Shown one piece after another: positions 16,643 through 25,499 of a DNA stretch of 64,000 bases. Each line of letters opens with the position of its first letter. Positions within the stretch are counted from its first letter, which is position 1. Source of the DNA: Candidatus Zhuqueibacterota bacterium (GTDB taxonomy: Bacteria; Zhuqueibacterota; Zhuqueibacteria; Residuimicrobiales; Oceaniaggregativiventaceae); NCBI GenBank assembly GCA_014728085.1, contig WJMF01000069.1, positions 25,465 to 89,464 of the forward strand, in the 5' to 3' direction. The translations under genes and the position numbers were made by a program. Under the pieces are notes generated by a model. It worked only from the letters and a program-made list of their open reading frames with translations, ran no database searches and was not told the origin of the DNA.

Positions 16643-17392
16643 ATGATTCCATTATTCGATGTACAAAACGGCTTTGCCGGTACGACCAAAGGAGAAATCA
16701 CGGTCACGCGAAGGGAAAATTGTTTACGGCAAATGGACAAATGCCAAATTGAAAAAAGCCTCGTCAGAATCGTGCCGGACAAGCTGGAACTGGATATCGT
16801 ATACTCAAATCTTAAATTATATGAGAACTGTGCCCATACGGATCGCCTTGTCCCCTGTCCGATAATGGTGCCCAACACGGCAAATGACATCGGTACCGAG
16901 GAACACCAGGTCGAACAAGCGCTGGAAAATGGTGCCGGGGCCGCCTGCTTGCGCTTTGCCACAGATCATTGGCTGCCCGAGGAGTGGGTAGACAAAAAAC
17001 TGCTGGACCTTTTAAATCATTATCAACTACCGGCATTCATACAATCCACCAACTTACCCCTGGAAAAATTCGCGGAATTGGCCGCCCGCTTTCCGGACCT
17101 GGCATTTATCTATGCGAATGCGGGATACCGGGATCAGCGTCTGTTCATACCGCTTTTAAAAAATTTTAAAAATATATACCTCTCTCTGGGAACCCGGTAC
17201 ACGGTTCACGGCGGTATAGAACAGTTGGTGACGCTGGTAGGCCCGCAACAGCTCTTATTCGGCAGTGGTTTGCCATCCAGCGAACCGATGAGCGCTATTA
17301 TGCAACTCGTCTATTCAGAAATTGATGAGGAGTCTAAACGATTAATCGGAGCCGGCAATCTGAATAATCTTATAAAAAGGATAAGATCATGA
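16643..17392 (+). CDS. Amidohydrolase-2-fold protein lacking recognisable metal ligands
   Basis: The 249 residues resemble the TIM-barrel amidohydrolase-2 group by layout: a first strand PLFDVQNGFAG, a middle PDLAFIYANAGY and the final LLFGSGLPSSEPM. The metal-binding residues are not in place: there is no N-terminal HxH, and the GSDxP aspartate is Gly (GSGLP). It is translationally coupled to the next gene by a 4-bp ATGA overlap; that gene retains these motifs. A non-catalytic partner or regulatory subunit is plausible. GGAG precedes ATG 16643. Confidence 0.6.
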   Translation: MIPLFDVQNGFAGTTKGEITVTRRENCLRQMDKCQIEKSLVRIVPDKLELDIVYSNLKLYENCAHTDRLVPCPIMVPNTANDIGTEEHQVEQALENGAGAACLRFATDHWLPEEWVDKKLLDLLNHYQLPAFIQSTNLPLEKFAELAARFPDLAFIYANAGYRDQRLFIPLLKNFKNIYLSLGTRYTVHGGIEQLVTLVGPQQLLFGSGLPSSEPMSAIMQLVYSEIDEESKRLIGAGNLNNLIKRIRS

Positions 17393-18171
17393 ATGCGTTG
17401 CTGCAAAAAGCAAGAGAAGGAAACCCTCTGGGGATCGATATGATCGATATACACGGTCATATTGGAAGATATGCCTTTGCAATACCGACTCTGAACGTCA
17501 AAAGTATTGTCGACTCGATGAACAAACTCGGTATTCAAAAAACGATTTGCAGCCATATGCATTGTATGGGACAAAATGCAGAAAATGGAAATGAAGAAGT
17601 TTATAAAGCGATTCAAGCCTATCCCGGTCGTATCGAAGGGTATATCTCCATCTATCCTTTCTCCCGTGAGCATGTTGAAATTGTGGTGAAAAAATGGTTA
17701 AAGGCAGGATTTGTTGGTATAAAACTTCACAATGCCAATGGTTTGCCTTATACCCACCCCCATCTGGAGCCGGCTTATAAAATCGCAAATCAACGTTACC
17801 TGCCGATTCTTTTTCATACCTGGGGCGATGAAAAGGAATTTGAAGAAATTGAAGAAATATCATCGAGTTACCAGAATCTCTCCATCCTTATGGCCCATTC
17901 CGGCGCCTGTAAAAAAGAAAAATATGCAGAGTTTGCCCTCAAACATCAAAATGTATATCTTGATGTTACCTTTAGCAGTGCACCCGCAGGATTGCTGGAA
18001 TACTTTACTGAAAGGATCGGTGCCCAACGCATTGTGTGGGGATCAGATGTCTACTTTTTAAATCAGGCACAGCAGCTCGGCAAAGTGGTTGGTTGTAACC
18101 TGTCACAACAAGAGAAATCTCTCATTCTCTATAACAATGCCAGACAACTTTTGGACCGTATTCAACGCTGA
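17389..18171 (+). CDS. Amidohydrolase-2 family metal-dependent hydrolase
   Basis: The 260-residue TIM-barrel protein has MIDIHGHIGRYAF (HxH metal site near residues 22-24), GIKLHNANG, ILFHTWGDE, LMAHSG and VWGSDVYF, the ordered motifs of the amidohydrolase-2 group (hydrolases and decarboxylases). The ATG lies inside the stop of the preceding paralogue-like gene (ATGA overlap), so equal expression is expected. A symporter gene follows 16 bp later. Reaction and substrate are not known. Confidence 0.8.
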   Translation: MNALLQKAREGNPLGIDMIDIHGHIGRYAFAIPTLNVKSIVDSMNKLGIQKTICSHMHCMGQNAENGNEEVYKAIQAYPGRIEGYISIYPFSREHVEIVVKKWLKAGFVGIKLHNANGLPYTHPHLEPAYKIANQRYLPILFHTWGDEKEFEEIEEISSSYQNLSILMAHSGACKKEKYAEFALKHQNVYLDVTFSSAPAGLLEYFTERIGAQRIVWGSDVYFLNQAQQLGKVVGCNLSQQEKSLILYNNARQLLDRIQR

Positions 18172-18187
18172 GACAGGGGATCAAAAT

Positions 18188-19762
18188 ATGGAACCAGGCA
18201 AGCTCTTGATGAATGAATGGATGATGATTCTCTTTTTTATCCTTTGCATAAGCTTTTGGGGATTTTATCTAAAAGAAAAAGCGGGGACCGACCTTTCCAG
18301 TTCTTTTCTCGCCGGCAGAAAAGTACCCGGCTTTATCGGCTCGCTCTCAACGGTTGCCACCAACATGAATGCAAATGATTTTATCGGCGGGGCCGGAGCC
18401 GTGTATGCAATGGGCCTGGTGATGCTGCATCAAACCTATATCAACTGCCTGGTGATCCTGTTTCTCAGTCTCTTCCTTATGCGAAAACTGCGCCAGCATA
18501 ATGTCTTCACATTGGGTGAATGGCTCCGTAAAAGATATAATAATAGTGTCGGAAATATGTACAGCATTATATGGGCTTTCATTTGGATGCTGTTTAATCT
18601 GGGCCTCTATATTTATGCCGGCGCCCTGGTCCTGCATACGCTTGTCGGTTGGAATTTATATCTCTCTATCGTTATTCTCACTTTGATTGCAGCGACTTAT
18701 ACCCTTCTTGGCGGATTCGGAGCCGTTGTCGCCACTGATGTGGTGCAAATCTTTTTAATGTTTTTTCCCTTTATCTTTTTGGTCATTTTGATTTGGCAGC
18801 AAGTCGGCTCGCCCGGGGAACTGCTGGCAAGCTTGCCCGGCAATAAAGCGGATCTCTGGGGCAAAGAAACCCCTTTTGGCCACCTCGGAATAACGATTTT
18901 TGGCATGTTGTTCCTTTCTATAAGCTATTGGGGAGCAGAAGCGCAAATTTTACAACGCCCGCTTTCAACAAAAAATCCCAATCAAGCTGCGATCAGCTAT
19001 ATCGGTGCCGGGTTCTGGTATGCCTTGCTCTCTCCTCTGGTTATATTTATACCGGCACTGGCCGCAATTAAACTGTTTCCGGGTCTACCAAATAACGATT
19101 TCGCTGTCCCTATGCTTATCAAAACCTTTTTGCCCCCCGGATTGTACGGTATTACGATCGTGGGACTTTTGGCTGGTATCTTTTCCAGTTGTGATTCTCA
19201 AATCAATGCGTTTTGCACAATGTTTACAACTGACATCTATAAAAGAATGATCAATCCAAAATGCCCGGAAAACAACCTTTTGAAAATTTCAAAAATATCA
19301 GGTGTGATTTTTACCCTCGCAGCCATTGGTACGGCCCTGATTTTTTCCTATGCTGAAAACGGGATGTTTCTGCTGGCCATCGGTATTCTCGCCACGATTA
19401 TGCCCCCGTTCGGAGCCGTCACCATATTAGGGGCCATATGGAAAAGGTCCAGTCCCCGGGCAGCATTTTCAGGCTTGATCGCCGGTTTTACAATTGCAAT
19501 CATTTTGTTCGCTTTAGACCTGAGCGGAAAATTGAATTTTTTGGCTCAAGATACGCTATTTTTCCGCGCAATGATTGCATTTTTAACAACAAGCTTTTAT
19601 GTCGTGATAATTAGCCTGTTCGATTCGCATCATCAGAATGTGGATCAGAAAAAGGAAAAATTTTACACCAAACACTGGTTCAACAATCCCAATATCCTGG
19701 GACTCATTCTGGCAATTACGATAGTATTAATGTATATATTGATTACAGTACTGAGTACATAG
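18188..19762 (+). CDS. Sodium:solute symporter (SSS family)
   Basis: This is a multi-pass inner-membrane transporter coupling Na+ to uptake of a small organic solute. It has 524 residues with about 13 hydrophobic segments. The conserved opening FLAGRKVPGFIGSLSTVATN and NANDFIGGAGAVYAMG are typical of SSS proteins. Later motifs include TYTLLGGFGAVVATDVVQ and AGIFSSCDSQINAFCTMFT DIYKR-like sequence. ATG 18188 has AGGGGA 7 nt upstream; the open frame extends upstream inside the amidohydrolase gene, but that start lacks support. It is probably the transporter for the substrate handled by the neighbouring hydrolase and reductase. Confidence 0.9.
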   Translation: MEPGKLLMNEWMMILFFILCISFWGFYLKEKAGTDLSSSFLAGRKVPGFIGSLSTVATNMNANDFIGGAGAVYAMGLVMLHQTYINCLVILFLSLFLMRKLRQHNVFTLGEWLRKRYNNSVGNMYSIIWAFIWMLFNLGLYIYAGALVLHTLVGWNLYLSIVILTLIAATYTLLGGFGAVVATDVVQIFLMFFPFIFLVILIWQQVGSPGELLASLPGNKADLWGKETPFGHLGITIFGMLFLSISYWGAEAQILQRPLSTKNPNQAAISYIGAGFWYALLSPLVIFIPALAAIKLFPGLPNNDFAVPMLIKTFLPPGLYGITIVGLLAGIFSSCDSQINAFCTMFTTDIYKRMINPKCPENNLLKISKISGVIFTLAAIGTALIFSYAENGMFLLAIGILATIMPPFGAVTILGAIWKRSSPRAAFSGLIAGFTIAIILFALDLSGKLNFLAQDTLFFRAMIAFLTTSFYVVIISLFDSHHQNVDQKKEKFYTKHWFNNPNILGLILAITIVLMYILITVLST

Positions 19763-19773
19763 AGGTAAATTCG

Positions 19774-19992
19774 ATGGCAAAAGAGGAATATGATTTAAAG
19801 ATCTGGCTTCCGGGCTCAATTGTCCTTCTGGGGATCGGCTTTTTTACTATAGCAACCCCTTTCTTTACACAACTAGACCATCAAAGCCTCCTTCTGGATT
19901 TAATCTCCGGCGGCTTGTTGATCGCTATCGGATGTATCGGCCTTTTAATCGGTAGGTCTTCGCAAAAGAAGGGACAAAGCGTTGACTCTTGA
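19774..19992 (+). CDS. Small two-helix membrane protein, unknown function
   Basis: A 72-residue protein with two hydrophobic segments (IVLLGIGFFTIATPFF and DLISGGLLIAIGCIGLLIG) and charged ends. It follows the symporter by 11 bp with AGAGG before the ATG, so it may be an accessory subunit of that transporter. Its last 11 bp overlap rsgA. I do not recognise a family. Confidence 0.65.
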   Translation: MAKEEYDLKIWLPGSIVLLGIGFFTIATPFFTQLDHQSLLLDLISGGLLIAIGCIGLLIGRSSQKKGQSVDS

Positions 19993-20989
19993 ACAGCTCG
20001 GCTGGGATGATTTCTTTGTGCAACAGATTCCTGCAAAGGATTTCGACCTGGTTGGCCGAATTTGCTCTGAATTTAAAAAAACCTACAAAGTATTATCTGA
20101 TCAGGGTGAGTTTGAAGCGGTCATCCCCGGGAAATTTTACCATAATAGCCGGAATAAAAATCTTCCGGTGGTCGGAGACTGGGTTTTGGGTAAAAACATA
20201 AACGATAATCAAATCGTCATTACACACCTCCTCCCGAGAAAAAATAAATTTTCCCGTAAAATTAAAGGACACGGCCTTGAAGAACAGGTCATAGCTGCCA
20301 ATTTAGATTATATTTTTATCGTTTCCGGATTGGATGATGAATTTAACGTGCGCAGAATAGAGAGGTATATCCTCCAGTCGCAAAAAAGCAGTGCCCAACC
20401 CGTTCTGATATTGAACAAAGTGGATATTGACGACAATATCAAAAGCAAGAGAGCCGCAATCCATAAATCATTTAAAAATACTCCTTCATTATTTATCAGC
20501 GCTCTAAAAAATAAAGGACTCTCGCAGATCAAAAAGCTGTTAAAAGATGGCAAAACCGGGGCCCTGTTGGGGTCTTCAGGCGTAGGGAAAAGCACGATAA
20601 TAAATCGATTGATGAACAAAAACATTCAAAAAACAGCCGATCATAAGGGAAAATTTAGTCACGGCACACATATTACCACCCGCCGGGAGCTTTTTCTGTT
20701 ACCTTCCGGTGGAATTTTGATCGACACTCCGGGCATGAGGGAACTACAGCTTTGGGAGGGAGAAGAGAGTATTCAAACAGCCTTTCATGATATCACAGAA
20801 CTGGCACAACACTGCCGCTTTATGGATTGCAATCATCGACAAGAACCCGGTTGTGCGGTTAAAAAAGCAATTGAAAACGGAGAAATCGATTCGGAACGGC
20901 TTGATCACTTTATAAAGCTGAAAGAGGAAATTGATGAAACCCAAAAAGGGATTCAGTGGCATTCAAAACCGAAAAGAAAGCGGCGTTAA
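19982..20989 (+). CDS. rsgA: Ribosome small-subunit-dependent GTPase RsgA
   Basis: RsgA is a circularly permuted GTPase that helps late maturation of the 30S subunit. The permuted order is clear: G4 ILNKVD, then G1 GSSGVGKST, then G3 DTPGM. The N-terminal OB fold spans about residues 1-95. The C-terminal zinc knuckle has CRFMDCNHRQEPGCAV. The start is TTG at 19982 with GAAGGGA about 8 nt upstream, overlapping the preceding small gene by 11 bp. Length (335) is normal. Confidence 0.93.
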   Translation: MTLEQLGWDDFFVQQIPAKDFDLVGRICSEFKKTYKVLSDQGEFEAVIPGKFYHNSRNKNLPVVGDWVLGKNINDNQIVITHLLPRKNKFSRKIKGHGLEEQVIAANLDYIFIVSGLDDEFNVRRIERYILQSQKSSAQPVLILNKVDIDDNIKSKRAAIHKSFKNTPSLFISALKNKGLSQIKKLLKDGKTGALLGSSGVGKSTIINRLMNKNIQKTADHKGKFSHGTHITTRRELFLLPSGGILIDTPGMRELQLWEGEESIQTAFHDITELAQHCRFMDCNHRQEPGCAVKKAIENGEIDSERLDHFIKLKEEIDETQKGIQWHSKPKRKRR

Positions 20990-21112
20990 GCGTATTCCTG
21001 TTTTACCGCTCGGAAGGATAAATCATGTAGGAACATATTTGAATAATTTTTGTTATAACTATTGAATAATCTTTTTTTTTGACGTATCTTTTTTGTTTAA
21101 TTTAAGAAAGCA

Positions 21113-21532
21113 ATGATAGAATCTGGCACCATAATTTCTATAGAGAATGAACTCGCCACGGTCAAGATACACCGTGGGGAAAAGTGTGAGAGTTGTCATC
21201 TGTGTGATTCTTTTGGTTCCAACGAGATGAACCTGGTTGCCCTTAATCAAGCCGGAGCAGGTATTGGGGACATTGTTGATATTAAAGTAGAACCCGAAAA
21301 AGTGATCAAGCACTCGCTTTTAATCTTCATCCTGCCGATTATAGCTATGATTTTTGGTTATTGGATCGGTATAACCCTGGTCCCGGAAGCAAGCGGTGAA
21401 GGAAGTGGAATACTGGGGGCTTTTATTGCGTTGCTCCTTGTCTTTATAATCATCCGGCTTTATAATCATCACTATTCAAGAAATGAAAAATGTGCTGCAA
21501 AAATAATAGGATTCTCAAGTGACCATTCATAA
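21113..21532 (+). CDS. RseC/MucC-like positive regulator or SoxR-reducing protein
   Basis: The 139-residue protein fits the RseC family: a soluble N-terminal domain with a cysteine cluster (KCESCHLCDSFG) followed by two membrane helices (HSLLIFILPIIAMIFGYWIG and GILGAFIALLLVFIIIRLY). Members modulate sigma-E in gamma-proteobacteria or join Rnf-linked SoxR reduction, and are common near electron-transport genes. Neither partner is in the window. Its 3' end overlaps the C25 protease gene by 14 bp. Confidence 0.75.
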   Translation: MIESGTIISIENELATVKIHRGEKCESCHLCDSFGSNEMNLVALNQAGAGIGDIVDIKVEPEKVIKHSLLIFILPIIAMIFGYWIGITLVPEASGEGSGILGAFIALLLVFIIIRLYNHHYSRNEKCAAKIIGFSSDHS

Positions 21533-24500
21533 ATTGATATTTTTGCTTTTCTTGTTATTTCCGGCAATTCTGGTATTTCCGCAAACCAGTGATATTAAAA
21601 TCCTGTCTGCCAGGGATAACAGTCTGGTTGTGGAATTTTCACCACAGGAATGGCAGCAACACACCAAAAAGCTGGACAATAAAACATATTCAAAGTTTGC
21701 TTTCAAAGGTGCAGAAATGATGGGCGAGCCCGGATCGCCTCAGATTCCGGTCAAAGTGTTCACACTGGGAATTCCAGAAAACGCATCCACAGAGATCGAA
21801 ATTGTCGATTTGACATTCGAAGAAATCAACAATGTTCTACTGTTACCGGTGCCGTTTTCCTCCAATAAATCTCTTGGCACAGCTTTTAGTTACGTACCTG
21901 TACAAAATATTTACGCTTCTGCCGACGCCCTTCCGGCGGATCATGTTGTTACCGGTGATCCCTTTATTTTCCGCAGCCAAACCGTACAAAAATTGGTTTT
22001 GCAACCCCTGCAATTTTTCCCCGCACAAAAAAAGATTAAAAAAATCAACCGGATGACCATACGAATAGGGTTTTCAAATCACTATAGCCGTTCGTTCCAG
22101 CCGATGAAAGATGAACACTTTTATCAGAACCTGCTGAATTATGAACAAGCAAAAAAATGGCGCCACAGTCAACCCAGACCCAAACGTTCCACCTATAAAC
22201 TGGACCCCGATGCCTGGTACAAGCTCACCATCCAGGGTGATGGAAGCGGTGGAAAAGAAGGGATTTACAAGGTTACGGCATCCCAACTGCAAGACGCCGG
22301 TATACCTGTCGGTTCCATAGACCCCCGCACCCTGCAGCTCTATAACAATGGTGGTAAACCCTTGCCCGTGGACATCAGCATACCACGCCCGGATAGTTTG
22401 ATCGAAAACCCAATCCAGGTTGTTGGTGAAGAAGACGGCGCCCTGAATGCCGGCGATTATATTCTGTTCTACGGACGATCTCTTGAAGGTGTGGAATACA
22501 ATCAGAGTATAGGGGAATACGATCATTATATTAATCCCTATTCCCATGAAAATGTATACTGGCTGACCTTTGGTAAGGGTGCCGGTAAAAGAATCGCAAA
22601 ACGCCCCTCTCTGTCTACCGAGGGTCTCACCCCCGAACCCGGTTTTCGTCAAACTGTTTTTTGGGAACAGGAAAAGCATAATATCTTCGGTTCCGGCAGA
22701 GACTGGTTTGGATATCAAATGGGTAAAATCCAAAAATCATTTACCCACACCTTCGAGACCCCTGATGCGACGGCAGATGACAGTACAGTTGTCCGGTTTC
22801 AATTAGCGGTTGTCACCAACGGTCTGCATCCCTTTCGCTTTTTTGTGAACGAGACCTTTCTTTCCGAAACCAGTATCCGGGGATACTCCACCAGGAACAA
22901 CTATAATTATGTTCTGGACGATGTAACCTTGAGCAAGCAGAGCCTCATAGACCGCGATCAAAGCAATCTGGTGATCGAATACCCCGTGGAATCGGATTTA
23001 TTCATCTCCTACGTCGATTGGGTAGAGATAGAATACGACCGTCAGTTTATCGCCAAAGATGAACAGCTTGTTTTTACCAGTCCGCCGGAAAACAAAATTG
23101 CACATTATCAAATCGAGGGCTTTGCCGGCAATAATATTCGCATCCTCGATATTTCAGATATTTCTTCCATTGAAGAAATCGAAAACACCCTCATTCAGAA
23201 CAAAAATGTATCGTTCGCCGAGCAGGCGACCGATTTGGTTCCGACAAAATATATTGCCTTTACCCCGGCTGCCTATCGTTCTGTATCCGCAATTGAAAGA
23301 GAAGACAGAACGGATTTGCGCTCTGCCCGCTCTGCGGATTATATCATCATTACGCACGAAAAGTTTATTCAACAGGCACAAGAGTTGGCAAGTCTGAGAG
23401 AGACTTATTCAACTCAACGTCTCGAAACACAAGTTGTAACGATTTCTTCAGTTTTCAATGAATTTGGCTGGGGTATCCCGGATGTGGCTGCCATCAGAGA
23501 TTTTCTCGCCTGGGCTGACAAACACTGGAATGCTCCCCAATACGTTCTCCTTTTTGGGGATGGCCACTATGATTACAAAAATATTTTAAACTTCAATACA
23601 CCAAATCTTATTCCCCCCTTTGAAACCAGAGACCGTCATGAAAATTATTCCAGAACGTCTGATGATTGGTTTACCTATACGAAAGGAACCACAGCCGGCA
23701 TGCAGATGGCAATCGGACGGATTCCGGTTCAATCGATTGCTACGGCGCAAGCGGTTGTGCAAAAAATCATACAATATGAAACAGATGAAAGCTTTGGCGA
23801 CTGGCGTAAAGTGTTGACCATAATAGGTGATGACGAGCTGGGAGAATATGGTGAAGAACTTGAGCACACCCGCCAGGCAGAAACACTTGCTGAAAGTCAT
23901 GTTCCGGCAACTTTTGATATCGAAAAAATTTACCTCATGGAATACCCGCCGGTTCGTACGGCAAGCACAACAGGAATAACCAAACCAACGGCAACCGAAG
24001 ATCTTTTACACCGGATTAATCGGGGTACTCTGGTTTTGAACTTTATCGGACATGGCAACGACGAACTCTGGACCCATGAACACCTCCTGACCAGAACAGG
24101 CGATTTCGACCGTATTCAAAATGAAAATCGCCTTCCTTTAATTGTCGCTGCGACTTGCGAATTTGCTTACTGGGATCAACCCCAAAAACAAAGCTTTGCA
24201 GAAGATTTACTCAATGTCGCCGGCCGTGGTGCGGTAGGCCTCATCGCCTCCTCGCGGGCAGCTTTTTCCTCCGACAATGCCGCCTACAACTATGCACTTT
24301 ATGATAAACTCTTTTCACCCTATCAAAGCAGCGGCATGACCGAAAGGATCGGAATGGCCTCTCTGCTGGCAAAACAAAACACATTGAGCCGCGACAACAA
24401 GGAAAAATACCATGTTTTGGGTGACCCCACTTTGAGATTACGCGCTCCCCGTTATCGCGCAATTATCGAAACTATCGAGCCGGATACCATCCAGGCCTTG

Positions 24501-25499
24501 CGGAAAACCAAAGTGACCGGACACATTGAAAAGGATAATGCCCTGTGGAATGATTATAATGGCAAAATTTATCTGAGGATTATGGATTCCAAAAACAGGA
24601 AAACCTATGAAACAGAAGGAGGCTTGTCAATAAGCTACCTGCTACCCGGCAATGGACTCTTTCGCGGCAGCGCTGATGTTGAAAATGGACACTTTGCGGC
24701 GGATTTTATCGTCCCCAAAGACATATCCTATGGAGGATCGCAAGGCAAAATCAGCGTCTATTTCTGGAATCAGTCGGCAGAAGGAACCGGTTATAGAGAA
24801 AAATTGATGGTCGGGGGTACAGCAAAAAACCTGATCGATCATACCGGCCCCTACATACGTGCCTATTTTCATCAACCCAATTTTTCTGCTGGAGATTATA
24901 TACGTCCCAGCGATACTTTGCATGTAGAAATCAGCGATTCTCTCAGCGGTATCAATATTACCGGTGAAATCGGCCACCAAATCAACATGACCTTTGACAA
25001 TGATATCTTGAATTCGAGAAATATTACCGATTTTTTTGAATATGATCCAAACAGTTATATTACCGGGAAAATACACTATCCGCTCTATAATCTCTCCCTG
25101 GGTAAGCATCAGGTGGAAATTAAAGCATGGGACAATTCGAACAACTCTTCTATCTATGAAACCTGGTTTACCGTTGTTGAAGATTCAATCCTGAAAATCC
25201 GCGACCTGCTAACCTACCCGAATCCGATGACAGAAGAAACAGCGTTTTGTTTTGAAATCACTCAGGATGCAAACGTATCGATCAAGGTATTCAGCCTGGC
25301 AGGAAGGCTATTAAAAACATTTCATCCAGTTTATACTCAGGCCGGCTATAACGTTCTGCCCGAACGCTGGGACGGCACAGACGAGGAAGGTGACTATCTC
25401 GCCAATGGTGTCTATCTCTATAAATTAACCGCAAAATCATCCTGGGAAGGCAAGGAGCATAAAATCAACAAAATCGGAAAAGTCATTATCGCACGTTAG
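21519..25499 (+). CDS. porU: PorU-like C25 cysteine protease, type IX secretion sortase candidate
   Basis: PorU removes the C-terminal domain of type IX secretion cargo at the outer membrane. The 1326-residue protein starts at GTG 21519 with AGGA upstream and a signal peptide (LIFLLFLLFPAILVFPQ). The PorU-type N-terminal module reads GIYKVTASQLQDAGI, DPRTLQLYNNGGKPLP and LNAGDYILFYGR. The C25 catalytic domain (about 600-975) has His845 in FIGHGNDELW and Cys880 in AATCEFAYWD. An Ig-like region leads to a C-terminal FlgD-like sorting domain with LTYPNPMTEETAF. Sequence reading cannot separate PorU from a secreted C25 protease with certainty, but the N-terminal module favours PorU. It overlaps the convergent glycosyltransferase gene by 14 bp. 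Confidence 0.8.
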   Translation: MTIHKLIFLLFLLFPAILVFPQTSDIKILSARDNSLVVEFSPQEWQQHTKKLDNKTYSKFAFKGAEMMGEPGSPQIPVKVFTLGIPENASTEIEIVDLTFEEINNVLLLPVPFSSNKSLGTAFSYVPVQNIYASADALPADHVVTGDPFIFRSQTVQKLVLQPLQFFPAQKKIKKINRMTIRIGFSNHYSRSFQPMKDEHFYQNLLNYEQAKKWRHSQPRPKRSTYKLDPDAWYKLTIQGDGSGGKEGIYKVTASQLQDAGIPVGSIDPRTLQLYNNGGKPLPVDISIPRPDSLIENPIQVVGEEDGALNAGDYILFYGRSLEGVEYNQSIGEYDHYINPYSHENVYWLTFGKGAGKRIAKRPSLSTEGLTPEPGFRQTVFWEQEKHNIFGSGRDWFGYQMGKIQKSFTHTFETPDATADDSTVVRFQLAVVTNGLHPFRFFVNETFLSETSIRGYSTRNNYNYVLDDVTLSKQSLIDRDQSNLVIEYPVESDLFISYVDWVEIEYDRQFIAKDEQLVFTSPPENKIAHYQIEGFAGNNIRILDISDISSIEEIENTLIQNKNVSFAEQATDLVPTKYIAFTPAAYRSVSAIEREDRTDLRSARSADYIIITHEKFIQQAQELASLRETYSTQRLETQVVTISSVFNEFGWGIPDVAAIRDFLAWADKHWNAPQYVLLFGDGHYDYKNILNFNTPNLIPPFETRDRHENYSRTSDDWFTYTKGTTAGMQMAIGRIPVQSIATAQAVVQKIIQYETDESFGDWRKVLTIIGDDELGEYGEELEHTRQAETLAESHVPATFDIEKIYLMEYPPVRTASTTGITKPTATEDLLHRINRGTLVLNFIGHGNDELWTHEHLLTRTGDFDRIQNENRLPLIVAATCEFAYWDQPQKQSFAEDLLNVAGRGAVGLIASSRAAFSSDNAAYNYALYDKLFSPYQSSGMTERIGMASLLAKQNTLSRDNKEKYHVLGDPTLRLRAPRYRAIIETIEPDTIQALRKTKVTGHIEKDNALWNDYNGKIYLRIMDSKNRKTYETEGGLSISYLLPGNGLFRGSADVENGHFAADFIVPKDISYGGSQGKISVYFWNQSAEGTGYREKLMVGGTAKNLIDHTGPYIRAYFHQPNFSAGDYIRPSDTLHVEISDSLSGINITGEIGHQINMTFDNDILNSRNITDFFEYDPNSYITGKIHYPLYNLSLGKHQVEIKAWDNSNNSSIYETWFTVVEDSILKIRDLLTYPNPMTEETAFCFEITQDANVSIKVFSLAGRLLKTFHPVYTQAGYNVLPERWDGTDEEGDYLANGVYLYKLTAKSSWEGKEHKINKIGKVIIAR

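Noticed and set aside
22074-22733. Long minus-strand open frame opposite the C25 protease gene
   Set aside because: It lies wholly inside a well-supported plus-strand gene, has no Shine-Dalgarno or recognisable motif, and its composition is that of antisense shadow.
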